Assembly (NCBI GenBank): GCA_964490725.1
Contig: CAZBDU010000032.1
Location: 1 to 53,362, forward strand
DNA length: 53,362 nt
Source: CAZBDU01 sp964490725
Lineage (GTDB): Bacteria; Spirochaetota; Spirochaetia; SZUA-6; DRHE01
Direction: 5' to 3'
Part shown: positions 1-7,736 of the stretch, one piece after another
Layout of the letters: every line of letters begins with the position of its first letter
Position numbering within the stretch: position 1 is the stretch's first letter
Program-made: the position numbers and the translations under genes
Notes under the pieces: generated by a model
Database searches by the model: none
Told to the model about the DNA's origin: nothing
What the model saw: the letters and a program-made list of their open reading frames with translations, nothing else

Positions 1-47
1 GGCCGCCACCGGGCCGCCACCGGGCCGCCGCGGCCGCCACCGGGCCC
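1..47. repeat. GC-rich short tandem repeat at window edge
   Basis: Three near-identical copies of a GGCCGCCACCGGG unit, the middle one followed by a degenerate partial unit, lie upstream of the yebC promoter. The sequence is almost pure G and C and contains no start codon. It may be a real simple repeat or a collapsed contig edge; the opposite end of the window is similarly GC-saturated. Confidence 0.5.
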
Positions 48-51
48 AATC

Positions 52-80
52 TTGACACCCCAATGAGCCCGTGATACCAT
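52..80 (+). promoter_or_regulatory. Sigma-70-type promoter for the yebC-ruvCAB-queA operon
   Basis: A perfect -35 hexamer TTGACA (52-57) is followed after 17 bases by TACCAT (75-80), four of six matches to the -10 consensus. Transcription would begin near 87, leaving a leader of about 45 bases before the yebC start at 133. A GAGGAG ribosome-binding site lies at 121-126. Confidence 0.65.
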
Positions 81-132
81 CGGCCGCGAGAGAGGGGGGC
101 CCCTTCAACGCGGCCCCGCAGAGGAGACAGAC

Positions 133-879
133 ATGTCCGGCCATAGCAAATGGCACTCGATCCGACACAAGAAAGGCGCAGTGGACGCCAGGCGTGGGCA
201 GTTGTTCACGAAGATGATCAAGGAGATCAGCGTGGCCGCCCGGATGGGCGGAGGGGACCCAGAGGCCAACGCCAGGCTCCGCACCGCGGTTCTGAAGGCC
301 AAGCTGGCCAACATGCCGAAGGACAACATCGATCGCGCGATCAAGAAGGGAACCGGCGAGCTGGAGGGCGTGGACTACACGGAGATCGTCTACGAGGCGT
401 ACGGGCCCGGCGGAGTGGCACTGCTGATCGAGGTGCTCACGGACAACCGCAACCGCACTGCGGCGGAGATCCGCCACCTCCTTGGCCGGAGCGGCGGGAA
501 CCTGGGCGAGACCGGGTCGGTGTCCTACCTGTTCCGCCGCAAGGGGTTGATCTCGCTGGACGCGGACCAGGTCAGCGAGGACAGGCTCCTGGAGGTGGCT
601 CTGGAGGCCGGGGCGGAGGACGTGACGCGGACGGACGGGGAGTTCGAGGTCCTCACCGAGCCGCAGGACTTCGAGGCCGTCCTGGAGGCGCTGGAGAAAG
701 CCGGCATGACGGAGCACAACGTCGCGGAAGTGTCCATGATCGCGGACGCCCAGGTGAGTCTCCCGGAGGACAAGACCCGCCAGGCGCTGAGGCTGATCGA
801 GGCGCTGGAGGAGCACGACGACGTGCAGAGCGTAGCCAGCAACCTGGAGATTCCGCCGGGGTTCGAACTGGATGAATGA
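133..879 (+). CDS. yebC: YebC/PmpR/TACO1-family protein
   Basis: The 248-residue protein opens with MSGHSKWHSIRHKKGA, the family's signature N-terminus, and has the usual family length. The family comprises cytoplasmic DNA- or ribosome-associated proteins; members have been described as transcriptional regulators and, more recently, as factors that relieve ribosome stalling. The ATG start is fixed by GAGGAG at 121-126 and by the conserved first residues. It is the first gene of an operon and overlaps ruvC by four bases (ATGA). The yebC-ruvCAB neighbourhood is common in bacteria and does not by itself prove a role in recombination. Which molecular role applies here cannot be told from sequence. 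Confidence 0.95.
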   Translation: MSGHSKWHSIRHKKGAVDARRGQLFTKMIKEISVAARMGGGDPEANARLRTAVLKAKLANMPKDNIDRAIKKGTGELEGVDYTEIVYEAYGPGGVALLIEVLTDNRNRTAAEIRHLLGRSGGNLGETGSVSYLFRRKGLISLDADQVSEDRLLEVALEAGAEDVTRTDGEFEVLTEPQDFEAVLEALEKAGMTEHNVAEVSMIADAQVSLPEDKTRQALRLIEALEEHDDVQSVASNLEIPPGFELDE

Positions 880-1370
880 AGATCGTTCTGGGGATTGATC
901 CGGGACTTGCCGCCACCGGCTACGGGGTCATCGCCTGCGATGGCTCGCGGTACCGGTACGTGGGCCACGGAACGATCCGCACGGAACCCCACGAATCCAT
1001 GGGCGAGCGGCTGCGGCAGATCTACGGCGGCATCCGCGGCATACTGGACTCCTACCACCCGGCAGAGGCGGGCATCGAATCGGTGTATTTCTCCAAGAAC
1101 AGCCGCAGCGCGATTCCGGTGGCCCAGGCCAAGGGAGTGCTGATGCTGGCCCTGGCCGAACGAGGCGTTCCCTTCGCGGAGTATACGCCCCAGGAGCTCA
1201 AGCAGGCGGTGTTGGGCCGCGGCAAGAGCGACAAACGCCAGATCCAGGAGATGATGCGGATTCTGTTCAAGCTCCAGGAGATTCCACGGCCGAACCACGC
1301 CGCCGACGCCCTGGCCGTGGCCTTCTGCCACGCCAACTACTCCTCCGTGCGGGCCCTGATCGGTGGGTGA
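876..1370 (+). CDS. ruvC: Holliday junction resolvase RuvC
   Basis: RuvC is the dimeric endonuclease that cuts Holliday junctions symmetrically once RuvAB has moved them. The 164-residue protein has normal length. The acidic catalytic set is present: Asp8 in the opening GIDPG strand, Glu68 in GIESVYF, and His141 with Asp144 in the NHAADALA helix. The ATG start overlaps the yebC stop in ATGA, so translation is probably coupled. ruvA follows after three bases, giving the C-A-B order in one transcript. No substitution or truncation was seen in the motifs examined. Confidence 0.96.
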   Translation: MKIVLGIDPGLAATGYGVIACDGSRYRYVGHGTIRTEPHESMGERLRQIYGGIRGILDSYHPAEAGIESVYFSKNSRSAIPVAQAKGVLMLALAERGVPFAEYTPQELKQAVLGRGKSDKRQIQEMMRILFKLQEIPRPNHAADALAVAFCHANYSSVRALIGG

Positions 1371-1373
1371 GCA

Positions 1374-1973
1374 ATGTTGAACAGCCTCACCGGCACCATC
1401 ACCTACAAGGACCAGAGCCGGGTGCTCCTGCAGACCGGCGGCGTGGAGTGGGAGCTCGTGGTGTCCCGCAACGGTGCCGAGGATCTGCCGGAACCGGGAG
1501 AGAAGGCCCGGATGTTCGTGTATCTCCACCACCGGGACGATCAGATGAAGCTGTACGGGTTCGCCGAGGCGGCGGAGCGGGACCTGTTCCAGGATCTGCT
1601 GCGCGTGGAGGGGGTGGGGCCGCGGCAGGCGGTGAGGATCCTGTCGGGAATCCGCGTGCAGCCTTTTGCCGAGGCTCTGGAGCGCGAGGATCTGGAAGGC
1701 CTGGCCGCCATTCCCGGCCTGGGAAGAAAGACCGCCCAGAAGATCCTGCTCAAGCTGCGCGGCAGGCTCACCGCCGGCTCGCCCGCCGGGGTGTCGCTGG
1801 AGGAGGACCTGGTGAACGCGCTGATCGGCATGGGCTTCGATCGCCGGCGCGCCAGGGGCGCGGTCACCGCGGCGGTGCGGGGCCTGGGTGAGGCCGGACT
1901 TTCGCGGGAGGAGATGGAACGGGAGGCCTTCCGGCGCTCCCTGGCGCTGGTCTCCAGCCAGGAAAGCTCGTGA
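1374..1973 (+). CDS. ruvA: Holliday junction branch migration protein RuvA
   Basis: RuvA forms the tetramer that holds the four-way junction flat and recruits RuvB. The 199-residue product has the OB-fold N-terminal domain (about 1-62, ending in MKLYGFAEAAE). Two helix-hairpin-helix motifs follow: LRVEGVGPRQAVRIL and LAAIPGLGRKTAQKIL, about residues 77-126. The short C-terminal three-helix domain that binds RuvB begins near 145. The end overlaps the ruvB start by four bases (GTGA). Length and motifs are ordinary for the family. Confidence 0.96.
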   Translation: MLNSLTGTITYKDQSRVLLQTGGVEWELVVSRNGAEDLPEPGEKARMFVYLHHRDDQMKLYGFAEAAERDLFQDLLRVEGVGPRQAVRILSGIRVQPFAEALEREDLEGLAAIPGLGRKTAQKILLKLRGRLTAGSPAGVSLEEDLVNALIGMGFDRRRARGAVTAAVRGLGEAGLSREEMEREAFRRSLALVSSQESS

Positions 1974-2995
1974 AAGACGAGCGCATCATCGCTGGCTCCT
2001 ACAACCGGGAAAATGACCAGGAGGAAGCCTCGCTGCGCCCCCGCGCCCTGCAGGACTTCCTGGGTCAGGAGCGGGTGAAGCAGAACCTGGCCGTGTTCAT
2101 CCAGGCGGCGCGGCAGAGGCGGGAGAGCCTGGACCACGTGTTCTTCTCCGGTCCCCCCGGTCTGGGCAAGACCACCCTGGCAGGGATCATCGCCAACGAG
2201 CTGGGGGTGCAGTTCCGGGCCACCTCTGCCCCCGCCCTGGAGCGCCCGGGGGACCTGGCGGCCATTCTGACCACCATCGGGGAGCAGAACGTCTTCTTCA
2301 TCGACGAGATTCACCGCCTGAAGCCGGTGATCGAAGAGATGCTGTACACCGCGATGGAAGATTTCGAGATCGACGTGGTCATGGGTCAGGGCCCCGGCGC
2401 CCGCACCATCAAGATCCCGCTGCCTCCGTTCACCCTGGTGGGGGCCACCACCAAGACCGGCCTGGTCTCCGGCCCCCTGTACTCGCGCTTTGGCATCACC
2501 GCAAGGCTGGACTTCTACACCGAAGAGGACATCCAGGCCATCCTGCGCCGCTCGGCGCAGATCCTGAAGGTGGGGATGGAGGAGGAAGCCTGCCGGCTCC
2601 TGGCCCACTGCAGCCGCGGTACCCCCCGGGTGGCCAACCGCCTGCTGCGCCGCATGCGGGACTTCGCACAGGTCTGGGCCGAGGGGGTGGTGGACCGGGA
2701 CATCGTGGACAGGGGGCTCCAATCCCTGGCCATCGATTCCCTGGGTCTGGACAAGCTGGACAGAGAGATACTGCGGACGGTGATCGTGAACTACAACGGC
2801 GGGCCGGTGGGTTCGGAGACCCTGGCCATCTCCATCGGTGAGTCAGTGGACACGCTGGAGGACGTCTACGAGCCCTATCTCATCCAGCGGGGCCTCCTGC
2901 AGCGCACGCCTCGGGGGCGGATGGCCACCGATCTGGCCTGCCGGCATCTGCGTCTGCGCCGGGGACTGGGTGAGGATCAGCACGAGCTGTTCTGA
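1970..2995 (+). CDS. ruvB: Holliday junction branch migration helicase RuvB
   Basis: RuvB is the AAA+ hexameric motor that pumps DNA through the RuvA-bound junction. In the 341-residue protein the Walker A GPPGLGKTT starts at residue 61 and Walker B FFIDEIHRL is near 109-117. A YSRFGI arginine-finger segment follows, and the C-terminal winged helix ends with the typical LIQRGLLQRTPRGR. The start is GTG, overlapping the ruvA stop. No other start is needed because the N-terminus already covers the usual acidic lead and the LRPRALQDFLGQ segment. queA begins two bases after the stop. Confidence 0.97.
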   Translation: MKDERIIAGSYNRENDQEEASLRPRALQDFLGQERVKQNLAVFIQAARQRRESLDHVFFSGPPGLGKTTLAGIIANELGVQFRATSAPALERPGDLAAILTTIGEQNVFFIDEIHRLKPVIEEMLYTAMEDFEIDVVMGQGPGARTIKIPLPPFTLVGATTKTGLVSGPLYSRFGITARLDFYTEEDIQAILRRSAQILKVGMEEEACRLLAHCSRGTPRVANRLLRRMRDFAQVWAEGVVDRDIVDRGLQSLAIDSLGLDKLDREILRTVIVNYNGGPVGSETLAISIGESVDTLEDVYEPYLIQRGLLQRTPRGRMATDLACRHLRLRRGLGEDQHELF

Positions 2996-2996
2996 A

Positions 2997-4016
2997 GTGA
3001 AGACCGACCGGTTCACCTTCGAGCTGCCGCCGGAGCTGATCGCGCAGGAACCCGCCTCCCGGCGGGAGGACTCCCGGCTGCTGGTGCTGGATCGCCATGA
3101 CGGACGGGTCCGGCACAGCCGCATCAGTGACCTGGCCGACTTCGTGGCCCCCGGCACCGTGATGGTGCTGAACGACACCCGCGTGCAGAAGCGGCGGCTT
3201 GCCGCCCGGGCGGCCGAAACGGGCGGACGGGCGGAGCTTCTGCTGCTGGAGCCCCGCGGGCAGGCCGGATGGGTGGCCCTGATGAGCAAGGCCCGCAGGC
3301 GAGTGCCGGGAAAGGCGTTCCTGCTGCCGGAAGGGGTTCGGGCCACCGTCACCGGGGTGGAGGGGGAGCTGCGCGTCCTGGAGTTCGAGCCGCCCCTGGA
3401 CCAGGCCTACCTGGAGCGGCATGGCCAGGTGCCGCTGCCTCCCTACATCCGGCGGCCCGGCACGCGAACGGACGAGGAGCGCTACCAGACGGTGTATGCA
3501 CAGCACGCCGGCTCGGCGGCCGCTCCGACGGCGGGGCTGCATCTCACCTCGGAGCTGCTGGCACGGCTGGAGGCCAGGGGGGTCGAGCTCTGCCGGGTGA
3601 CCCTGCACGTCGGGGCGGGCACCTTCCTGCCGATCCGCACCGCCCTGGTGGAGTCTCACCGCATGCACGAGGAGCGCTACCGCATCCCGGAGAGCACCGC
3701 CGAGCGGGTCAACCGTGCGCTGGGGGAGCGCCGTCCCGTCCTGGCGGTGGGGACGACGGTGGTGCGGACCCTGGAGTCCGCCGGCCGGCACGGCCGTCTG
3801 GAGGCGGGGGAGGGCAGGACCTCGCTGTACATCGTGCCGGGGTTTCCTTTCCGGATGGTCTCGCGGCTGCTCACCAACTTTCACACCCCGCGCTCCACCC
3901 TTCTGGTGCTGGTGTGCGCTCTTGCGGGCACGGAGGCGGTGCTGGCCGCGTACCGGGAAGCCGTTGCCGCCCGCTACCGGTTCTTCTCCTACGGGGATGC
4001 CATGCTGATCCGTTGA
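2997..4016 (+). CDS. queA: S-adenosylmethionine:tRNA ribosyltransferase-isomerase QueA
   Basis: QueA adds the epoxycyclopentanediol group from S-adenosylmethionine to preQ1 at tRNA position 34, giving epoxyqueuosine. The frame is open further upstream, but homology begins only at a GTG at 2997, giving 339 residues starting MKTDRFTFELPPELIAQEPA; this matches family length. Supporting motifs are FVAPGTVMVLNDTRV, GSAAAPTAGLHLT and the terminal FRFFSYGDAMLI-like end (RYRFFSYGDAMLIR). It is the last gene of the ruv operon and runs convergently toward 4071. Tgt, which inserts preQ1, is encoded at 38413 in the same window. Confidence 0.94.
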   Translation: MKTDRFTFELPPELIAQEPASRREDSRLLVLDRHDGRVRHSRISDLADFVAPGTVMVLNDTRVQKRRLAARAAETGGRAELLLLEPRGQAGWVALMSKARRRVPGKAFLLPEGVRATVTGVEGELRVLEFEPPLDQAYLERHGQVPLPPYIRRPGTRTDEERYQTVYAQHAGSAAAPTAGLHLTSELLARLEARGVELCRVTLHVGAGTFLPIRTALVESHRMHEERYRIPESTAERVNRALGERRPVLAVGTTVVRTLESAGRHGRLEAGEGRTSLYIVPGFPFRMVSRLLTNFHTPRSTLLVLVCALAGTEAVLAAYREAVAARYRFFSYGDAMLIR

Positions 4017-4070
4017 GCCGGCGCAGACCACGGGCGGCCGTGCGGGCGGCCGTGCGGGGGGAGACGCGGC

Positions 4071-4679
4071 TCAGTATGTGGAGGCGTCCATGCCCTGGAA
4101 GGCCTGCCGTACCCGTTGCAGCCTGGCCAGGTGGGAGCCGATGATCTCCGCGTAGTCCAGCTCCCCGGTGCGGATGCGCTGCCACTCGTCCTCCCAGGCC
4201 TGAACCTGCTTCAGGTTGAAGCGCAGCCGCGGCAGGCGAGCAGCCCAGCGCAGGGCCTCCTGCCAGTAGTCCAGGGCCACCCGGTAGGCCTGCTCCGCCT
4301 TCTGGAGGCTGGCCAGGTTCTCCTCACGCCAGGGCGCGTTGTAGAAATAGGCCACCCGCTTGTCGAACTTGGAGCCCAAGGTGAGGTAGAGCTCCACCAG
4401 CTTCAGGTTGACGTGCAGCTTGAACAGGAGGCGGTACTGGGCCCACTCCTCCCGGGTGTCCACCCGCGCCAGGGCGTACAGCGGATTGGCGAAATCCGAC
4501 TCCAGGGCCCGTTCCAGATAGTAGATGTTTTCCATGGTGTCGTCGGGGTACTGGTAGAAGTGCAGGTGGTAGAGCCGGTAGAACTGCTCTGCGTAGAGCA
4601 CCCTGTAGGCCGCCCCGGGCGGCGCAGAGCCCAGGGCCAGGAGCAGGACCAGGGGCAGGAGCAGGAGGGGCGGCTTCAC
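4071..4679 (-). CDS. Predicted exported protein of unknown function, coupled to tmk
   Basis: I do not recognise a named family. The 202-residue protein starts at GTG (4677-4679), overlapping the tmk stop in GTGA. It begins with a signal peptide rich in Leu/Pro (MKPPLLLLPLVLLLALG, cleavage probably near ...PPGAA). The mature part is mostly helical and rich in Tyr, Leu, Trp and Arg (for example YRVLYAEQFYRLYHLHFYQY), ending DASTY. No lipobox cysteine or obvious catalytic motif is visible. Translational coupling to thymidylate kinase probably reflects operon packing rather than shared function. A periplasmic helical-repeat role is possible but unproven. Confidence 0.75.
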   Translation of the reverse strand: MKPPLLLLPLVLLLALGSAPPGAAYRVLYAEQFYRLYHLHFYQYPDDTMENIYYLERALESDFANPLYALARVDTREEWAQYRLLFKLHVNLKLVELYLTLGSKFDKRVAYFYNAPWREENLASLQKAEQAYRVALDYWQEALRWAARLPRLRFNLKQVQAWEDEWQRIRTGELDYAEIIGSHLARLQRVRQAFQGMDASTY

Positions 4680-5423
4680 GCTCCTATCATCGGCAGGGAC
4701 CGCAGGACGGTCCAGAACTTCTCGAACACCTGCTCTTCGCTCTGCCTGCCGTCCAGATGGTGCACCTTCATCCCCGACTCCTCGTGCTCGGCAAGGGCGC
4801 GCGCATAGCCCGAGAGGATGGGTTGCTGGAGCCGCTCCGCCTCGAAGAGGTCCGGCGAGACCGGGCGGGAGACCAGCCTTCTCTGGGGGGGGTGCACCGG
4901 GGGGGGCCGGGCGCCCAGCAGGGGGGGGAGGGGGGGGGGGGGGGGGAGGGGTNNNNNNNNNNGGCGGCCCCCCCCCCCCCTGGCGGGGGGCGGGCGAGCC
5001 GGGGGGGGACCCCTGCGTCCGGGGGGTGGCCCCCACGGGGGTGTCCAGGAACACCAGATGGGAGGGCAGGGGGAAGGGGCGGTTCAGGCTTCGCACCAGC
5101 TCGTAACTGCATTCCAGGGACTGGTAGGCCAGGCTCGAAAACAGGTAGCGGTCGCAGATCACCACCTCACCCTCCCGGGTGCGCGGGACGATTCCCTTGC
5201 CGGGACGCCACAGGTGGTCGTGCCTGTCGGCGGCGAAGAGGTAGGCCAGGGTGCAGGGGTCCACGCTCACCCTGTGCTGCAGGACCTCGCGGACGAGCCT
5301 CCCCACGGGCCCGTCGGTGGGCTCGCCGGTGCACCAGTGAGGGATGCCCAGCTCCTCCAGCCGCCGGTCTGCCAGGCGCAGCTGGGTGGTGGTGCCGGAG
5401 CCGTCCAGGCCTTCAAGCACCAC
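4676..5423 (-). CDS. tmk: Thymidylate kinase, interrupted by an assembly gap
   Basis: Tmk phosphorylates dTMP to dTDP. The N-terminal part, read from 5423, shows the P-loop GLDGSGTTTQ, CTGEPTDGPVGRLVRE, LFAADRHDH, VICDRYLFSSLAYQ and SHLVFLDTP. The C-terminal part lies in another frame and resumes near SPDLFEAERLQQPI, ending at 4676. Between them are ten Ns and unreliable poly-G/C, so the frameshift is most simply an assembly defect and some 15-30 residues are missing. The P-loop lysine is replaced by Thr. The coordinate given uses a GTG at 5423, which clips the first strand. A start upstream, read as ...LLEGFVVLEG and behind GGGAGGAG near 5464, fits the family better. Confidence 0.85.
4885..5045. 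other. Assembly gap (10 N) with corrupted homopolymer flanks
   Basis: Positions 4953-4962 are N. On both sides the sequence collapses into long G or C runs (for example sixteen consecutive Gs just left of the gap). These break the tmk reading frame. The protein match to thymidylate kinase resumes outside roughly 4885 and 5045, so base calls in between should not be trusted and the gap length is probably nominal. Confidence 0.9.
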
Positions 5424-5504
5424 GAAGCCTTCCAGAAGGTGTGATTTCTCCAGGGTCTCCTCCCGCGCCGGCCGCCGCTGACACCCTCGGACAGCGGACC
5501 CGGC

Positions 5505-5532
5505 TTGCTGAAAACCTCCATTTGAGCATAAT
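5505..5532 (+). promoter_or_regulatory. Candidate promoter for the envelope gene run
   Basis: TTGCTG (5505-5510), a 16-base spacer and CATAAT (5527-5532, five of six consensus) precede the ATG at 5552. The predicted start of transcription, near 5539, would give a leader of only about a dozen bases. This agrees with the lack of a clear ribosome-binding site. Confidence 0.4.
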
Positions 5533-5553
5533 CTACAGCGTAGCTTTTGTCAT
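5525..5553 (-). promoter_or_regulatory. Candidate divergent promoter for tmk
   Basis: On the minus strand ATGACA (5548-5553, five of six consensus) is followed after 17 bases by TATGCT (5525-5530). Its -10 box overlaps the -10 box of the plus-strand promoter, so the two directions would share one melting region. Confidence 0.4.
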
Positions 5554-7096
5554 GATTGCCCTCTTGTGCGTTCTGCTGAGTCTTGCCGGGGCAGTGGGCT
5601 TTGCCGAAGACGGCGGTGAGGAGCTCCTCCTGCCGGACGTCACCCTGACTGGACGGGATACACGCTTCCTTGCCCCGCCGCCCCCGGTGGTCCTGCCGGC
5701 GGCCGTTCCGGCGGTTGAGGTGGACCGGGCCGGGTACCTGCCTCCCGGCGTGCCCGCTCCGCCCGTGCCGGGGGAGCAGGGGGCGGCGGTTTTCTTCACC
5801 CCTGGCGGGATGCCTGCCGCCGGGGGCGCGACCAGCGCGGCGGCCGCACCGGGGGGCGGGGCGGCCGGAGGGGAACCCTCCAGGAGCCTGTTGGAGCTCT
5901 CCCTGGAGTACGTGCCGGGGCAGAGGGCGGCGGCCAGGGCGCAAGCCGCGGGCGGGAGCGGTCCCTGGGGATCGGAGGGCGCCCTGTGGGTGGAGGTGCC
6001 GGACGGCTGGCTGGGCGTGCCGGCGGCGCCGGGGTCGGTGCAGGGGCGTGCGGCGGTGCGCAGGAGCTGGCTGGGGGCGGCGGCGACGCTCCAGGGCTAC
6101 GGAGGAGCCTTTCTGCCCTCCGGGGGGCCGGGACGCTATTTGCTGGGCGTGGAGCAGACCCTGAGGGATGCCGGCGGCTCCCTTAGGCAGAGCACCTCCT
6201 CCGGCGGCCTGGCCCGGGAGGGAAGCCGGGAGGGCGTGCTGGCGGAGCGCCTGGAGGTCAGGCTTTTCGGCCCACCGCTGCGGCTGCTTGTTGGCGGAAG
6301 CGGCGTGCTCTACGGCCTCACCGAGCCGCAGCGGCTCAGCCCGGAGGCGCTTCTGTTTGCGGGGGCGGCCCTGGAGCCGGCCGCTTCCGCGCTGCGCGCA
6401 TCCCTTGCCGGGAGCCTGCTCCTCCACCGCGGCGCGTGGCGGATCTACCCCAGGGCGGCGGTGCGCTGGCTGCCGGCCGCCGGGGTGGTGCTGCAGGGGT
6501 TCGCGGCACCCTACCTGGACATTCCCCCCGATCTGGAGCTGCTGGGCGCGAGCGCCGCGGAGCTCACCCTGGAGCCGCTGGCCGGGTTCCACGGTGGGGT
6601 GTCGGCGGCCGGTGAGCTGCCGTGGGTGGAAGCCTCCCTGGCCGCCCGGATCGAAAGCGGGCCCCGCCTGACCGTGGAAGGAGGCCGGCTGCTGCGGGAG
6701 GAGGGCCTGCGGGCGGCGGTGTCGCCCCGCTTGATGCTGCGGTCTCCCGGGGATCCCCCCTTCTTCACGGCAGGCTGGGACATGAGCGTTGCCCTCTCGC
6801 TGCCGGCCGCGCTGGACAGCACCCTGTGGGGGCAAATCGAGCTGCATGTACAGAGGGCCGCACTGGGCATTATAATGGCCGCGCTGTGGGGGGACTTCCC
6901 GGCAGAGGGGCTGGAGAGCCTCCCGGGCATGCCACGGCTGCCCTTCTCGGGTCTGGCGCTGCTGCTGCGCCTGGACCGGGAGGTGCTGCCGGGCGGCACC
7001 TTGAGCCTGGAAGGTCAGCTGCTGCGCCCGGAGGATGGAGGTCGGTTCTCCTTCAGGGCGCTCCTGGGGTTCCAGGCGCGTTTCACTCGGGAGTGA
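5552..7096 (+). CDS. Exported proline-rich protein of unknown function
   Basis: Not recognised. The frame is open far upstream through the corrupted region, but the first sensible start is ATG 5552. It gives 514 residues with a signal peptide (MIALLCVLLSLAGAVGFAED). Next comes the acidic/hydrophobic ELLLPDVTLTG segment, then a Pro/Ala/Gly-rich stretch to about residue 110. The remaining 400 residues are rich in Gly, Leu, Arg and alternating hydrophobics without a transmembrane helix. That pattern is compatible with an outer-membrane beta structure. It is the first gene before ExbB, with only two bases between them, so a role with the Ton/Tam/Bam genes downstream is a reasonable inference but not shown. 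Confidence 0.7.
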   Translation: MIALLCVLLSLAGAVGFAEDGGEELLLPDVTLTGRDTRFLAPPPPVVLPAAVPAVEVDRAGYLPPGVPAPPVPGEQGAAVFFTPGGMPAAGGATSAAAAPGGGAAGGEPSRSLLELSLEYVPGQRAAARAQAAGGSGPWGSEGALWVEVPDGWLGVPAAPGSVQGRAAVRRSWLGAAATLQGYGGAFLPSGGPGRYLLGVEQTLRDAGGSLRQSTSSGGLAREGSREGVLAERLEVRLFGPPLRLLVGGSGVLYGLTEPQRLSPEALLFAGAALEPAASALRASLAGSLLLHRGAWRIYPRAAVRWLPAAGVVLQGFAAPYLDIPPDLELLGASAAELTLEPLAGFHGGVSAAGELPWVEASLAARIESGPRLTVEGGRLLREEGLRAAVSPRLMLRSPGDPPFFTAGWDMSVALSLPAALDSTLWGQIELHVQRAALGIIMAALWGDFPAEGLESLPGMPRLPFSGLALLLRLDREVLPGGTLSLEGQLLRPEDGGRFSFRALLGFQARFTRE

Positions 7097-7098
7097 GG

Positions 7099-7725
7099 AT
7101 GCTCGCTTTTCTGTTGCAGGGAGGGGTGGTTCTGCTGCCCATCGTGGTTCTCTCGGTCATCGGCGTGGCGCTGATCGCCGAGCGCCTGGTGTACACGCTG
7201 CGCACCCGCGAGCCCGAGGCGGAGCTGGCGCGCATCATTCTGGAACGGCTGCGGGCGGGCGACAGCGCCGGGGTGCTTTCCGACCTGAGGGAGAAACGCT
7301 CCCCGGAGTCCAGGGTGCTGCTGGTGGGGCTGGAGGCCCGCCGCAGGCGGCGCACCGCCGAGGAGATCACCCTGGAGATGGAGACGGCGGCGCTGCGCGA
7401 GGCCGAGCAGCTGGAGCGCAACGTCCCCTACCTGGCCAGCATCGCCAACCTGGCCACCCTGCTGGGCCTGCTCGGTACGGTTACCGGGATGATCGTGAGC
7501 TTCTTCAATCTGAAGGCTGCCGGCGTGTCCGACCCGGCCCTCCTGGCGGGGGGTATCTCCCAGGCGCTCATCACGACGGCCGCAGGGCTGACCGTGGCCA
7601 TCCCCTGCCTGTTGTGCTTCCACATCTTCCGGCAGCGGGCCAACCGCGTGATCGGCAGGCTGGAGATCGCCATCTCCGAGCTGCGCTCGGTGTTCGCCGT
7701 GCGGGCTTCCTCGCGGAAAGCCTAG
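7099..7725 (+). CDS. exbB: ExbB/TolQ/MotA-family proton channel protein
   Basis: The 208-residue inner-membrane protein has three predicted membrane segments: about 8-28, 113-138 and 155-176. The cytoplasmic loop is large and charged, and the family's LLGLLGTVTGMI signature lies near 121-132. With ExbD it would form the proton-driven motor that energises TonB. ATG 7099 follows GGAGTGAG and lies two bases after the preceding stop. ExbD and TonB genes occur three and four genes downstream, with two CorC-like genes between. TolQ is an alternative name by sequence alone, but the TonB-like partner favours ExbB. Confidence 0.88.
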   Translation: MLAFLLQGGVVLLPIVVLSVIGVALIAERLVYTLRTREPEAELARIILERLRAGDSAGVLSDLREKRSPESRVLLVGLEARRRRRTAEEITLEMETAALREAEQLERNVPYLASIANLATLLGLLGTVTGMIVSFFNLKAAGVSDPALLAGGISQALITTAAGLTVAIPCLLCFHIFRQRANRVIGRLEIAISELRSVFAVRASSRKA

Positions 7726-7736
7726 AAGCGTTGGTG

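Noticed and set aside
4017..4070. Terminator between queA and the convergent minus-strand gene
   Set aside because: Two CGGCCG blocks could pair, but there is no T-run and the sequence is too GC-rich for such pairing to be informative.
4676..5423. tmk as a true pseudogene
   Set aside because: The break coincides exactly with Ns and corrupt homopolymers, both halves are otherwise well conserved, and tmk is normally essential.
4757..5551. Long plus-strand extension of the exported protein through the gap
   Set aside because: It reads antisense to tmk across unreliable sequence; the signal peptide starts at 5552.
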